A stretch of 59,846 nucleotides of DNA from a virus, in IMG/VR virus record IMGVR_UViG_3300029787_000011, positions 22,744 through 82,589 of that record; one strand, written 5' to 3'. This document shows positions 1-9,000 of the stretch, piece after piece (positions within the stretch are counted from its first letter, which is position 1; every line of letters starts with the position of its first letter). Made by a program: the position numbers and the translations under genes. The notes beneath the pieces are model-generated. The model made no database searches. It was not told where the DNA came from and saw only the letters and a list, made by a program, of their open reading frames with translations.

Positions 1-292
1 CCATCCCACCTTGAAGTTCAGTTCGTATAGTGAGTTCATCATCTCCATCAATCGTCTCCTCTAAATTTTTTTTCATCCAGTTAGTAGCATCAATACCTAA
101 TGCTTTCTCTTCTAAGTCTCTGGTTCTCTTCTCAGGTGTATCAACTCCTGCAATTCTGACACGTTCCTTTTTGATTAGGTCAAAACCCAAATCAATAGAC
201 ACATCTATTGTGTCTCCATCAACTACCCTGTCTATCGACACTACTCGGAAGTTGTAGCAACTCTTCCTGCTCGGTGGCACCATTGCTCCCAT
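1..292 (-). CDS. Staphylococcal-type thermonuclease (SNase), 3' end outside window
   Basis: The reading frame starts at an ATG at 290-292 and runs off the left edge after 97 codons without a stop. It encodes VVDGDTIDVSIDLGF followed by RVRIAGVDTPEKRTRDLEE, the hallmark N-terminal half of the staphylococcal nuclease family: a VVDGDTI strand with the metal-binding Asp, then R-x-x-G-x-D-T-P-E. These enzymes are calcium-dependent phosphodiesterases that cut DNA or RNA, and copies are known in marine T4-like phages. The catalytic region further along cannot be judged because it is cut off. The start lies 74 bases inside the upstream 88-aa gene. Another ATG three codons later is possible. The family call is firm; the role in the phage is not known. 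Confidence 0.85.
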   Translation of the reverse strand, partial: MGAMVPPSRKSCYNFRVVSIDRVVDGDTIDVSIDLGFDLIKKERVRIAGVDTPEKRTRDLEEKALGIDATNWMKKNLEETIDGDDELTIRTELQGGM

Positions 293-485
293 AATCTTGC
301 TCCATGAATGATTCTATAGCTGTATTTATAGCATCATCAGGTTGAGTCTTTTTCTGCTCTATTTGATATTCTTTAATATATTCTAATGCTTCCCAAATTA
401 ATTGATTCGGATTTTCCTGTGAGAATACAGGTACTGCACACCATGCTACTGCACCGATAATTACAGTGGTATAGATTTTAATCAT
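219..485 (-). CDS. Small exported protein with signal peptide, 88 aa
   Basis: No family is recognised. The first 22 or so residues (Met-Ile-Lys, then a hydrophobic stretch ending in AVPVFSQ) look like a cleavable signal peptide, with a likely cut near Ser-Gln. The remainder is acidic and Gln/Glu-rich, so the product is probably a small periplasmic or membrane-associated protein. Its start ATG overlaps the stop of the upstream 35-aa membrane protein, and its last 74 bases overlap the nuclease gene in another frame. Both neighbours suggest a compact operon. Confidence 0.6.
   Translation of the reverse strand: MIKIYTTVIIGAVAWCAVPVFSQENPNQLIWEALEYIKEYQIEQKKTQPDDAINTAIESFMEQDYGSNGATEQEELLQLPSSVDRQGS
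323..330 (-). promoter_or_regulatory. Possible late promoter TATAAATA
   Basis: The minus strand carries an exact TATAAATA, the T4-type late promoter -10 box read by a gp55-like sigma factor. It lies inside the 88-aa gene, 31 bases before the nuclease start. That distance fits, but the position within coding sequence makes chance plausible. Confidence 0.3.
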
Positions 486-585
486 CTTTCATCTCATCGT
501 AGGCATACTTTAGTATAGCATAGATTATGAACGATACACCAACAAGGAGTATCGCAACCATTATGTTAACACTATGTACTGCCAT
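478..585 (-). CDS. Single-pass membrane micropeptide, 35 aa
   Basis: The frame encodes MAVHSVNIMVAILLVGVSF followed by IIYAILKYAYDEMKDD and a TAA stop. Residues 7-25 form one clear transmembrane helix, with a short charged C-terminal tail. The stop overlaps the ATG of the downstream exported protein, which supports a real gene despite its size. Tiny one-helix proteins like this are common in marine T4-like phages; no function can be assigned. Confidence 0.55.
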   Translation of the reverse strand: MAVHSVNIMVAILLVGVSFIIYAILKYAYDEMKDD

Positions 586-588
586 TTG

Positions 589-876
589 TCAATATGTCCC
601 TCTATATAACCATTCAGTTGATCCGTCTTCACCTATAAGAATTTCAGACTCATCTTCTGGAAAGTCATAAGGACCATCAAGTTTCTTTTTATATTCTCTC
701 TCATCTAATACTTCATTAATGAGTTGTTTCAACTCTACCTTGAGTGCATCAGATAGAAGATTCATTTTATGTGTTTCCAAAGGTGGTATAGCATCACGTT
801 GTTCTTGAAGTGATCTACCACCATCACTGTCACCATACGACATTCCCTGTGTGTTAATCACGTTGCCTCCAGTCAT
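589..876 (-). CDS. Hypothetical protein, 95 aa
   Basis: No family is recognised. The product is acidic; its middle (about residues 35-65) looks helical (LSDALKVELKQLINEVLDER) and the end is EWLYRGTY. The start overlaps the end of the upstream 97-aa gene by 23 bases, which fits translational coupling. An internal Met at residue 12 (MSYGDSDGG) is an alternative start that would remove most of the overlap. Confidence 0.6.
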   Translation of the reverse strand: MTGGNVINTQGMSYGDSDGGRSLQEQRDAIPPLETHKMNLLSDALKVELKQLINEVLDEREYKKKLDGPYDFPEDESEILIGEDGSTEWLYRGTY

Positions 877-1147
877 CTGACCTATCTTCGTGAAACCAGT
901 CTACCACATCTTCGGGTTTTCCGAAACCCCTTATTTCTTTATCAACATCTCCCAAATTCATTTGGTTTGTAAATACATCCTCTGGATTTCTTGCCATCTT
1001 TCGAGCAGTTCTTAATATACCTCTTGCGGATGTATTTGCCTTTGCCAGTTTCTCTGCCCATATCATATCATTTATACTTACTTCCTGTCCTGCTGCTATT
1101 GATTTACAAATAGTCTCAAGACGTAAACGATATTGTGTAGATAACAT
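854..1147 (-). CDS. Conserved cyanophage-type hypothetical protein, 97 aa
   Basis: The sequence has an N-terminal helical section (YRLRLETICKSIAAGQEVS), then DMIWAEKLAKANTSARGILR, and ends in VDWFHEDRSDDWRQRD. I recognise this overall pattern, especially the WAEKLAKAN segment and the DDWRQRD end, from hypothetical proteins of marine T4-like phages near the terminase genes. No catalytic motif is visible. It lies downstream of the gp16 cluster and upstream of the small exported and nuclease genes. Confidence 0.7.
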   Translation of the reverse strand: MLSTQYRLRLETICKSIAAGQEVSINDMIWAEKLAKANTSARGILRTARKMARNPEDVFTNQMNLGDVDKEIRGFGKPEDVVDWFHEDRSDDWRQRD

Positions 1148-1180
1148 ATGTTAATAGGTAATATTAGTATTATCTATGTG

Positions 1181-1300
1181 TCATCTAAAGTACTTCTTAG
1201 TCATACGTTGTGATTTCAATAAAAATTTCCATATTCTCGTAAGAATTGGTACATGTTTTGGTTCATGATATGGTAATATTTCTTTGAAGCGATGTGCCAA
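1181..1300 (-). CDS. Basic small protein with TTG start, 39 aa
   Basis: A frame beginning with TTG reads (M)AHRFKEILPYHEPKHVPIL followed by TRIWKFLLKSQRMTKKYFR. The start is set by an in-frame TAA directly before it and a strong AAGGAGG ribosome site five bases upstream, which lies inside the last codons of the preceding 52-aa gene. The product is basic and rich in aromatics. No function is recognised. An internal ATG near the end would leave only seven residues, so TTG is the better start. Confidence 0.6.
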   Translation of the reverse strand: MAHRFKEILPYHEPKHVPILTRIWKFLLKSQRMTKKYFR

Positions 1301-1459
1301 TTATTCCTCCTTGATACAATATTCTGCTCTGTGTGGAGAGTTGAATCCTGTTAGATCTTCTTCTGCTTGTTTGATAGCATGAAATGCATCATCAGCATAC
1401 TCACAGATCTCATGTAGTCCGTTGTAGTTATCGTGATAACCTACTGTGTAATGTGACAT
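1301..1459 (-). CDS. Small conserved phage protein, 52 aa
   Basis: The frame starts MSHYTVGYHDNYNGLHEI and continues through CEYADDAFHAIKQAEEDL to CIKEE. MSHYTVG followed by CEYADDA is a pattern I associate with small proteins of marine T4-like phages. The stop codon abuts the TTG start of the next gene with no gap, and the last codons carry that gene's AAGGAGG site, so the two are translationally coupled. No function is known. Confidence 0.65.
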   Translation of the reverse strand: MSHYTVGYHDNYNGLHEICEYADDAFHAIKQAEEDLTGFNSPHRAEYCIKEE

Positions 1460-1526
1460 TTTAACAGCACAAATTTACTATACTAGCTATAATAGTATAG
1501 CAATTCAGTATGTAGTTTGGTATCAA

Positions 1527-1682
1527 TTATTGCTTTTTGCTAACATTATTACTGGGTTGCTTACAGCAACTTTCATCATGCTCTTTTTGTAGAGCATCTA
1601 TAGCGTTCTTAATTGTAGTGATACGCTTTTTTGTTTGTTTTTGGGAGTTTTCCACTTCTGATTTTTGTTCCTGATGTCTCAC
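1527..1682 (-). CDS. Possible small basic protein overlapping the 222-aa gene, 51 aa
   Basis: A GTG-started frame runs through KKRITTIKNAIDALQKEHDE and CC to ...NNVSKKQ. The first 74 bases lie inside the 222-aa gene in another frame. AAAGGTGAAG just before the GTG could be the ribosome site; a second in-frame GTG at 1653-1655 would shorten it to 42 aa. The helical middle and the Cys-Cys pair look protein-like, but the long overlap and GTG start keep this tentative. Confidence 0.35.
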   Translation of the reverse strand: MRHQEQKSEVENSQKQTKKRITTIKNAIDALQKEHDESCCKQPSNNVSKKQ

Positions 1683-2277
1683 CTTCACCTTTTGGATTTT
1701 TACCTGGATTGGATTTCCCTAGATTTACTGATTTGCTTGGTTTCTTATTTTGTGTATCGTGTAGTCTTGCAGGTTTGTTTTTGTCTTTTGTAATTACTGA
1801 TTCTTGACCATGTTTACGACCAAGACGACGCATTACTTTTCCAAATCTACGTTTTGACATTCCTTTTTTAGGACTTGTTTGGTACGTGACTTCACGACCT
1901 GTACCTTCTTTGCCATCGTCAGATTTGTATTTATACTCTCCTACACCCTTCTTGTAACCAATACCCTTTTTCTTTAAATCTTTTTCGAGACCTTTACGTT
2001 TTGCTCGATTGTCCTTTTCATCTGATCCTCTGTCAGCACTTATGTTGCCAGTCTGTTTTGTCTTAGACTTACTTAACATACGTGTAGTAGGGTTGCCCTC
2101 TACTAATTTTATGAAATCCTGATAATACATAACCTTTAAGTTTTCCTTTTGTGCTAACTTATTGGCAGTCGCATACATGACACTCTTAGCGTCATCACCA
2201 TATAAGCGATTGAAACTTTTCTTTTTGCGTTTCATCGCCATTACAATTTTCTCTGCCTTTTGATTAACAGCTGGCAT
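1609..2277 (-). CDS. Basic hypothetical protein, possibly DUF3293-like, 222 aa
   Basis: The N-terminal 60 residues contain YGDDAKSVMYATANKLAQKE, a helical segment seen in several marine phage proteins. After a linker, about residues 75-165 hold ADRGSDEKDNRAKRKGLEKD, then GIGYKKGVGEY and a late LGRKHGQESVI. This order (a conserved Asn-rich helix, a G-Y strand pair and a final F/HGQ-x-S-V-I strand) resembles DUF3293, but I infer this from pattern only. The tail is Lys/Asn/Pro-rich and probably disordered. The protein is very basic, so contact with DNA or RNA is possible. It follows the 177-aa virion-type gene with a one-base overlap. Confidence 0.55.
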   Translation of the reverse strand: MPAVNQKAEKIVMAMKRKKKSFNRLYGDDAKSVMYATANKLAQKENLKVMYYQDFIKLVEGNPTTRMLSKSKTKQTGNISADRGSDEKDNRAKRKGLEKDLKKKGIGYKKGVGEYKYKSDDGKEGTGREVTYQTSPKKGMSKRRFGKVMRRLGRKHGQESVITKDKNKPARLHDTQNKKPSKSVNLGKSNPGKNPKGEGETSGTKIRSGKLPKTNKKAYHYN

Positions 2278-2810
2278 TATCCACCAACTACTTGTATCTC
2301 TTCTAATACGATTGCGTTAGATGCAACTACCACCTTAGTGGCACGTTTCATAACTGCTTGAGGACCAGAAGCATATGTGTAATCTGCGGATGCACTGGAA
2401 GAATCTATATCTGTACTAACGAAATTACCTACAACTGCAGTTATCTTTTTACCTGCAGTTCCTGCAGAAAGAAAGTTGCTATCAATAGCAGGTGAAGTAC
2501 TATCATCTTCTACAGCAATAAAATCTCCCACTGAGAATGGGTGACTTGATGATGTTTCATGTAGGTGTCTACCTAATGTATAATCTGCTGTGGAATCATC
2601 AACGCCCTTTACAATCTTTGCATGACCAGGCTTACCACCTTTAAGTAGGATTGCCTCATCTTGAATCAAAGTGATTGCAGGTCCGCCATTAAATGATACT
2701 GTAGCATCTCCTGCGGTTGCTACGACACGATAGAACCCAGTCTTTACAACTTGGTATTCAGTCGCACCTGCTGCTATTGCGTTGGTACTTAATACGTTTA
2801 GAACTGTCAT
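2277..2810 (-). CDS. Conserved beta-rich protein, probable virion component, 177 aa
   Basis: The sequence begins MTVLNVLSTNAIAAGATEY and has alternating short hydrophobic strands (GFYRVVATAGDATVSFNGGP) and a final VVASNAIVLEEIQVVGG. I recognise this as a protein conserved next to the terminase genes of cyanomyoviruses, where it is annotated as hypothetical or structural. It has no signal peptide or membrane segment. Its start overlaps the gp16 stop by four bases, and a late promoter box sits 32 bases upstream inside gp16, which would let it be made separately from the neck operon. Confidence 0.7.
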   Translation of the reverse strand: MTVLNVLSTNAIAAGATEYQVVKTGFYRVVATAGDATVSFNGGPAITLIQDEAILLKGGKPGHAKIVKGVDDSTADYTLGRHLHETSSSHPFSVGDFIAVEDDSTSPAIDSNFLSAGTAGKKITAVVGNFVSTDIDSSSASADYTYASGPQAVMKRATKVVVASNAIVLEEIQVVGG

Positions 2811-3241
2811 TTCTTGTCTGTTGTCTTGTCTTCAGTATCTTTATTTATGTTTTTTAACATCTTCTGTAAATCAGTAGTGCTTCCTACGAAGAGTGCATTG
2901 GTAGTATTGTTAGTCACCTTCTTCTCTTCTGCATCCAACTCTTTCATTTTTCGTTGTAAATCTATAAGTTTCTCTGTAGTATCAGCAACGTTCTTTATCA
3001 TCAATGCAGCAACTTCATATGCTCTTGGATGATCACTGCTCTGTGCGACCTCTAGGATCCCATCTACTGCCTCTTGTCCTTTAGAAACTAGATTATGCAT
3101 CTGTGCACGTGCAGTCTCATAGTCATGTCTTACATCATCCTCTTGACTTTTCTTAAGAAGAGGTTTAACTTTATCAACATGCTTCTTCAAATCACCTTTC
3201 GGTTCTTCTCCAAATGCTTTATCTAATCCAGAAAATTCCAT
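2807..3241 (-). CDS. 16: Terminase small subunit gp16
   Basis: This 144-aa, mostly helical, charged protein sits directly after gp15, the position of T4 gene 16, and its length is close to the family's usual size. The central part (DYETARAQMHNLVSKGQEAV, then YEVAALMIKNVADTTEKLIDLQ) matches the gp16 pattern seen in cyanomyoviruses. The small terminase recognises replicated DNA and feeds it to the gp17 motor for head filling. gp17 is not in the window and would be expected further left. The start overlaps the gp15 stop by one base (TAATG). Confidence 0.85.
   Translation of the reverse strand: MEFSGLDKAFGEEPKGDLKKHVDKVKPLLKKSQEDDVRHDYETARAQMHNLVSKGQEAVDGILEVAQSSDHPRAYEVAALMIKNVADTTEKLIDLQRKMKELDAEEKKVTNNTTNALFVGSTTDLQKMLKNINKDTEDKTTDKK
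2842..2849 (-). promoter_or_regulatory. Late promoter CATAAATA within gp16
   Basis: The minus strand reads CATAAATA in an A-rich context near the 3' end of gp16, 32 bases before the ATG of the 177-aa gene. The same eight bases occur in four other positions upstream of virion genes in this window. Confidence 0.45.
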
Positions 3242-4272
3242 TAGATGTTCTCATCCTGTCCACTTACAGGATTATATTTCTTCATGTCAGTATACTCAGA
3301 GTATATCTCACCGAATCCAAAGTCATCATCAGATTCTACTAGAGCATTATCATCAGCATTAACGATGAATACATTTGATCCTACACTGTGTACTGTAGGA
3401 GTTGACTTCTCATACCCTCTGATAACACTTAGATTATTACCAACCTTGTTAGAGACTCTCATGAGTTCAGTACCAATGTATATGTTATCCCATTGATTGA
3501 TACCAGAAGCATTAGCAACTGCAAATCCTGTAGCAGTTTTACTAATGGTACCAGAAAGAGTTGTTGCTACTGTACCATCTCTATCAATAGTAGATTCTGG
3601 TTGTACAGTGTATCTCTTCGCTCTTGGTGCTGTAGCAGTATCTGTGTTTGCGTAGTAATCGACTTGAGTCTTCCTGACAACTTTTGCATCTGTGACAGGA
3701 CCGTAAAGGTATGTCTTAGCAGTGAATGATAAAGTGTATATAATTGCTCTACGAGTTGCAAAATCTCCCTCATAATCATCTTCATAGTCTATATTGTTTA
3801 AGACTATAGGTACGTCTTTAGTTTCTCCAACAGTTGTTAATAATTTTACAGATAGATTATAATGAGGTTGAAATATAGGTAATATTTGTTCTATAATTTG
3901 TAGTCCATCATCTTGGTTCTTTGCTATAATTGCTAACTCAAAACCTATGTTATAGGGCACAGGCATGAATACATTTTTATTTTCGTCTGTGTCTTTCTTA
4001 AATTTAATTTTTTGTGTAGGTGAGACTTTTCTTGTTGAGTCATATGATATATCATTGATCTCAAACGATAATCTTGGAAGAGTTATCTGTACTCTTTTAT
4101 TTGTAGGATCTGGATTCTGATCTAAACGTGCTAAGAATTTTTGTTTAGGACCATATGCAAGAGGTACTTTCATAACCTCATCCGATCTACGGATTTCTAT
4201 GTTATTAAACAGAGTTCCGAAAGATACAATTGTCTTACGAAATATTTCGTTGTATGAATAAGTTCCTAGCAT
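3241..4272 (-). CDS. 15: Tail completion and sheath stabilizer protein gp15
   Basis: The N-terminus (LGTYSYNEIFRKTIVSFGTL, then IRRSDEVMKVPLAYGPKQKF) matches T4 gp15, which opens with F-G-x-x-Y-N and has VPITYASKEHF at the same spot. QIIEQILPIFQPHYNLSVKL is another family signature. gp15 forms the hexameric ring that terminates the tail tube and sheath and joins the tail to the neck. At 343 aa it is longer than T4 gp15; the extra length is in the C-terminal third, where about residues 235-300 form an inserted beta module (TGFAVANASGINQWDNIYIG). It overlaps gp14 and gp16 by one base each. Confidence 0.9.
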   Translation of the reverse strand: MLGTYSYNEIFRKTIVSFGTLFNNIEIRRSDEVMKVPLAYGPKQKFLARLDQNPDPTNKRVQITLPRLSFEINDISYDSTRKVSPTQKIKFKKDTDENKNVFMPVPYNIGFELAIIAKNQDDGLQIIEQILPIFQPHYNLSVKLLTTVGETKDVPIVLNNIDYEDDYEGDFATRRAIIYTLSFTAKTYLYGPVTDAKVVRKTQVDYYANTDTATAPRAKRYTVQPESTIDRDGTVATTLSGTISKTATGFAVANASGINQWDNIYIGTELMRVSNKVGNNLSVIRGYEKSTPTVHSVGSNVFIVNADDNALVESDDDFGFGEIYSEYTDMKKYNPVSGQDENI

Positions 4273-5198
4273 TAGATTGTGTTGTCAGTAATAGATCCGA
4301 CTGAACCGAATGGGTTTGCCTCGGAGAAGTCAATAATCTGATTGTCAAGAGTTTCAAAGTCGTTGTTTTGATCGTACTCAGTATTAGCATTGTCAATCGT
4401 ATTATATGTAGCAGTTGTAAAGGATGCACCTGAACTACCACCTGTCAAAGTCTCTGGTACTGTAAATGTTCCAGAGCGATTAATAACAATAAGTGTTCTT
4501 GTAGTATTATCCCAAGATTTAACTTCAGCAGTTACGTTAGATGAACCACCAGTGACTGTTTCACCAACGGTATAGTCTCCAGTACCACCTGCAACAAGAC
4601 CAACTGTAATAGCGTTTGCAAAAGCAGTCTCGATAGCATCGAGTTCTGTAATACCTGTGTTGATCTCTTCGTCGCTGTACTCGAATAGTTCACATTGACA
4701 CTCCCAAACATAGTTTCTACCTAACTGATAGAAAGGTCTTTCTACTTCAACAAACTTTATTTCAAACAAATGTTTGGTTATAGGAAACCAGATTAAGTCC
4801 CCTTCGTTTGGTCTCCCTTCGACGTTAAGGACCGTAGAGTCGTCCACGTTTTCTTTAAATTTCTCACGGGAGAAAATAAAAGTCGTTTTGTCTTCAATAC
4901 GGATTCCAAATTTTGTAAGTAATTCACCTTGTCCTTCCCATCCTTCAACATTATTGACGTAAGCTCTGATAGGTTTCGCTGACTCAAATTTTCCATCCGA
5001 ATCTTCTTCAAAGATTGAATCTTGACTAACAATCGTTCTCGGAACATAGTAAATGTTTTGCCCATAAATCTCAATACTTTCTACTACTAAGTTTTCAATA
5101 AATTTTTGCTCCTGTGCAGAAGCATTAGCTTTCAAACGTCCTGCATTAGAATAATCTGACTGAACGTAATCTTGAGCTGGTGAATTCTGTATTGCCAT
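4272..5198 (-). CDS. 14: Neck protein gp14
   Basis: It starts near QNSPAQDYVQSDYSNAGR and contains IYGQNIYYVPRTIVSQDSIF, the typical gp14 motif. LIWFPITKHLFEIKFVEVER and GRNYVWECQCELFEYSDEEI complete the family pattern. gp14 forms part of the connector between head and tail. The C-terminal part, about residues 195-270, holds two copies of a beta module with VGETVTGGSSNVTAEV and VPETLTGGSSGASF, which is not part of the T4 protein and probably decorates the neck surface. Length 308 aa compares with about 256 in T4. The next gene, gp15, starts at its stop. Confidence 0.9.
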   Translation of the reverse strand: MAIQNSPAQDYVQSDYSNAGRLKANASAQEQKFIENLVVESIEIYGQNIYYVPRTIVSQDSIFEEDSDGKFESAKPIRAYVNNVEGWEGQGELLTKFGIRIEDKTTFIFSREKFKENVDDSTVLNVEGRPNEGDLIWFPITKHLFEIKFVEVERPFYQLGRNYVWECQCELFEYSDEEINTGITELDAIETAFANAITVGLVAGGTGDYTVGETVTGGSSNVTAEVKSWDNTTRTLIVINRSGTFTVPETLTGGSSGASFTTATYNTIDNANTEYDQNNDFETLDNQIIDFSEANPFGSVGSITDNTI

Positions 5199-5199
5199 A

Positions 5200-6006
5200 T
5201 TAGCCTACAATATCCAATGGTGGTGTTTCATAACGATCACGAAGATCCTTTTCAAGATCTGACTTGAAGGTACTTGCGTCTTCAAGTATCTGACGACCAT
5301 TAAGAGTCACTCCACCTAACATTTGAATACCATCATACTTGCTTAGGTTTCTACCCCATTGCTGTTGGAATAGTGCCTCAACATAATCCTTCAACCAGTT
5401 GTCATTAAACATGTCGGTATAGACTGTAGGATCTTGACGCATTGTCATGTCTACCATTATATAGTCTCCTGCTGTGAGGTCTTGCCAATCAAAGTCTAAG
5501 TAAAGTCTATTAGAATGTTCGTTCCATTTAACTCTTCTATTTGCTTGAGAGTTGGTAACAAAGTCAAGAGTTTCTAAGTATTGAGATGTTAGGAAATAGT
5601 GTAATATCTGTCCATGAGTCATGGAGTAGATATCGTTTAAGAATATTTGATATTTAATATTGAAAATATTACCTGGTACTATGCTTGATGCACCTATGTT
5701 TGTATATACATGATTAACACCTAAAGTGCCTGGTGGTGTAGATACGAAATTATTCTGCCCATACCAAGGAGTAGAACCTTCTTGTGTAAAACTTTTTGCT
5801 GCAGTTCTGATAGCTTCAGTAACTTCTATTCTCATGAAGGTTTGGTAACTACCATTGTAATGATATTCTTGGTAGTAATCTATTGCCTCTTCTATTAAAT
5901 CATCCAGTTGTTCAGTAGCAACGTTTATGTCTATCGTAGGATATCCTAACCTACGAAGAGCATAGTCTTTTAATTCTGTTTTAGTTGCGGGTCTTGTTGC
6001 AGACAT
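5200..6006 (-). CDS. 13: Neck protein gp13
   Basis: At 268 aa it begins near TKTELKDYALRRLGYPTIDI, then LDDLIEEAIDYYQEYHYNGS, the usual opening of gp13 in T4-like phages. Later segments (IFNIKYQIFLNDIYSMTH and LKDYVEALFQQQWGRNLSKY) also fit. gp13 binds the portal after packaging and seals the head before tail joining. It lies six bases after the fibre gene and two bases before gp14, so the three share a transcript. Confidence 0.9.
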   Translation of the reverse strand: MSATRPATKTELKDYALRRLGYPTIDINVATEQLDDLIEEAIDYYQEYHYNGSYQTFMRIEVTEAIRTAAKSFTQEGSTPWYGQNNFVSTPPGTLGVNHVYTNIGASSIVPGNIFNIKYQIFLNDIYSMTHGQILHYFLTSQYLETLDFVTNSQANRRVKWNEHSNRLYLDFDWQDLTAGDYIMVDMTMRQDPTVYTDMFNDNWLKDYVEALFQQQWGRNLSKYDGIQMLGGVTLNGRQILEDASTFKSDLEKDLRDRYETPPLDIVG

Positions 6007-6012
6007 AGTTTA

Positions 6013-9000
6013 TTAACCGAATGAACTGATAGTTAAGTTAGTTACATCATTAGCACCAACTGTTTCTCCTTTCTTAAAGAATCCAGATACATTATCAACT
6101 GTGACAGATGAGGCATCCATCGCTGTAATAACTCCTGTACTATTAGAAGTCGTTCCAGTTATAGTTGCTCCAACCTCCATAGATGTGATGTCGGATAGAC
6201 TGAAGGTAGCGTTCGTGAATACTGCCGATACATCGACTGTAGCGTTAGCAAATATTGTAGCAATGTCAATTGTAGCTCCGTTTCCATGAATAGCTGATAC
6301 TGGAATTGTACATCCATTACCATGTAGGTCTGATACAGGTACAGTTGCATCTGCATTTCCCCCTGTAATAGTTATGACTTCAGATGCTGCATAACCAGAT
6401 CCATCGTTATTAATTGTTGCAGAAGTAACATTACCACTCGCATCAACAACGATATCAAGAGTCAATCCAGTTCCAGATCCAGATGATGTTGTTGCAACAC
6501 CAGTTGCACTTCCTTCTGTATATCCAGTACCTGCAGCACTGATAGCACCAAGAGTTTTGACTCCAGTTGCGTTAGCATTTGCGATTGTAATAGTATCAGA
6601 TGTTGTAAATCCAGTACCATCGTCGTTGATTGCTACTGCTGTAATTGCACCTGAGGCAGATACAGATGAGATATCAACTGTTAAGGATGAACCAGATCCA
6701 TCATTAGTTGTTGCGATTGCAGTTCCAGTTGAGTATCCTGTTCCTGCTGTAGCAATTGTTCCAAGAGTCTTAACACCAGATGCGTTAGCATTGACGATTG
6801 TTATCGTATCATTAACTGCGTATCCAGATCCTGCAGCGTTTATTGCTGCACCAGTAACAACACCACTTGAAGTTGTCAAGTTAACTGTTAATCCTGATCC
6901 AGATCCAGTAGTTGTTGTAGCGATAGCAGTTCCGTTTGCATATCCTGTACCACCCACAAGTGTGTCAACTGTCGCTGCTCCCCCTGCATTAGAGTTTGCA
7001 ATCGTAATTGTATCACCTGCAGCATATCCTGTTCCTGCAGCATTAATAACAACGTTTGTTATTGCTCCATTTCCATCAACCGTAGTATTAACTGTTAAAC
7101 CATTATCACCAGATCCAGAGTTTGTTGTAGCAACAGCAGTTCCTGCTGTAAATCCTCCAACACCACCAGATAATGTACCTAAGTTAAGAGCATCAACACC
7201 ACCAAGATTAGAGTTAGTAATTGTTAAAGTGTCTCCTATTAAGTAATCAGTTCCTGCAGTGTTCAATGCAATTGCTGTAATCACACCATCAGCATTTACT
7301 GTAGTATCAACTGTCAATCCTGTTCCTGTACCACCTGTTGTTGCAACGTTAGTTCCACTTGTGAATCCACCAACACCACCTGCAGATACTGAACCAAGAG
7401 TGACAACAGCACCTGGTGTAGGATCACCAGATAGATTTAGTTTCAATGTAGTGGAAGTTGCAAGATTATTCAACATTGCTTTGAGTTGCTCAAACGCATG
7501 ATCAAGTTTTGTTTGTACTCTTGCTTCTGTATGATATAGATTAGTTCCTTCAGAAAGGTTAGTTGTAGACTTCTGACTTAAATCTAAGTTTGTACCAGTT
7601 GCAGCAGCAACTCTTGCATCTGCACGAGTGTTAGTAAAGAATACATTTGTAGATCCTTCAGTTACATTATCAGTATTGATGTCTGCCTGTGTTACAGAAA
7701 GAGCACCTGAACCATCATGTGTAATACCTGTGCCATATGTAAAGTGAGTTCTAGTTCTTGCAGCAGTTGTGAATAGATTTGTAGATCCTTCAGTTACATT
7801 GTCTGTATCAATATCTGCCTGTGTGACTGATAAAGTTCCAGAACTGTGTGTAATACCAGTTCCATAAGTGAAGTGAGTTCTAGTTCTTGCAGCAGTTGTA
7901 AAGAGGTTAGATGAACCTTCAGTTACATTGTCTGTGTCAACATCTGCTTGAGTTACAGATAGTTGACCTCCTGCACTTAATTCAATACCAGTTCCATATG
8001 TAAAGTGGGTTCTAGTTCTAGCAGCAGTAGTAAAGAGATTTGTTGATCCTTCAGTTACTGTGTCAGTATTAACGTCTGCTTGTGTGACAGATAATGTATA
8101 TGTGTTAGCAGCATCATCGTATGCTTTAGTAACACCAGTACCTGCAATGATAACAGCGTTAAGTCTGTCATCAACTCTTTCATCAGTATAGTATAGATTA
8201 GATCCTTCTGATAGAGCTCCAGTATCATGGTTTGCAATACTAGAAACTGTACCAGTTAAGGTTCCTGTAATAGCAGTAATATTTGCAGCATCTGCGTATA
8301 TGTTCTGCCATCTAACTGAGTTAGTACCAAGATCGAATGCACTATCACTAGCAGGGTTAAGATTCTTAGCAGTTGAAGTTGTTGCGACAATGTTTCCAGT
8401 AATATCTCCTTGAATATTACCTACCACATTACCTGTGAAGGTTGTCGAATGTACGTTTGCGTACTTGTTAGAAGAAGAACCAATGCTTCTAGTATTATTG
8501 GAATCTGATAATAGATCACCTGTTAGAGTTGCACCTGTTGATGTTGTGACAAATGTAGCAAGTCCATTATATCCTAAAGTGACTGATCCATCAGCATCAA
8601 CAATCATTCCAAATGAAGTACCATCTTGACTCTTAACTTCAAATTGTGCTGTTTGGACTATTTGTTTAGATGTTCCTGTTGACTTATAAAGAGTATCAGT
8701 TCCATCAGACTCAATAACTGCGTCAGTTCCTGCACCAAGTTTGACAGCAACATTATCACCAAATACTAATGCGTTATCTGATTTATCAAATACTATATTA
8801 CCACCACTTGCTGATACAAGAGTTAAGTCATCATTAAGTGTTGTTGAACCAGCTACTGTTAATATATCATCTACTGCAACAGTTCCACCTGCAGAATCAA
8901 GTGTTAGATTACCAGTTGATGTATCAATCTCATTTGCTCCTGTGACACCAACTTGAATATTCTGTGCGACTAACTTAGAAGTAATTTGATTAGATGCAAA

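Noticed and set aside
1928-1935. TATAAATA on the minus strand inside the 222-aa gene
   Set aside because: No gene start follows at a suitable distance, and the site is within coding sequence (YKYKSDD), so it is probably chance.
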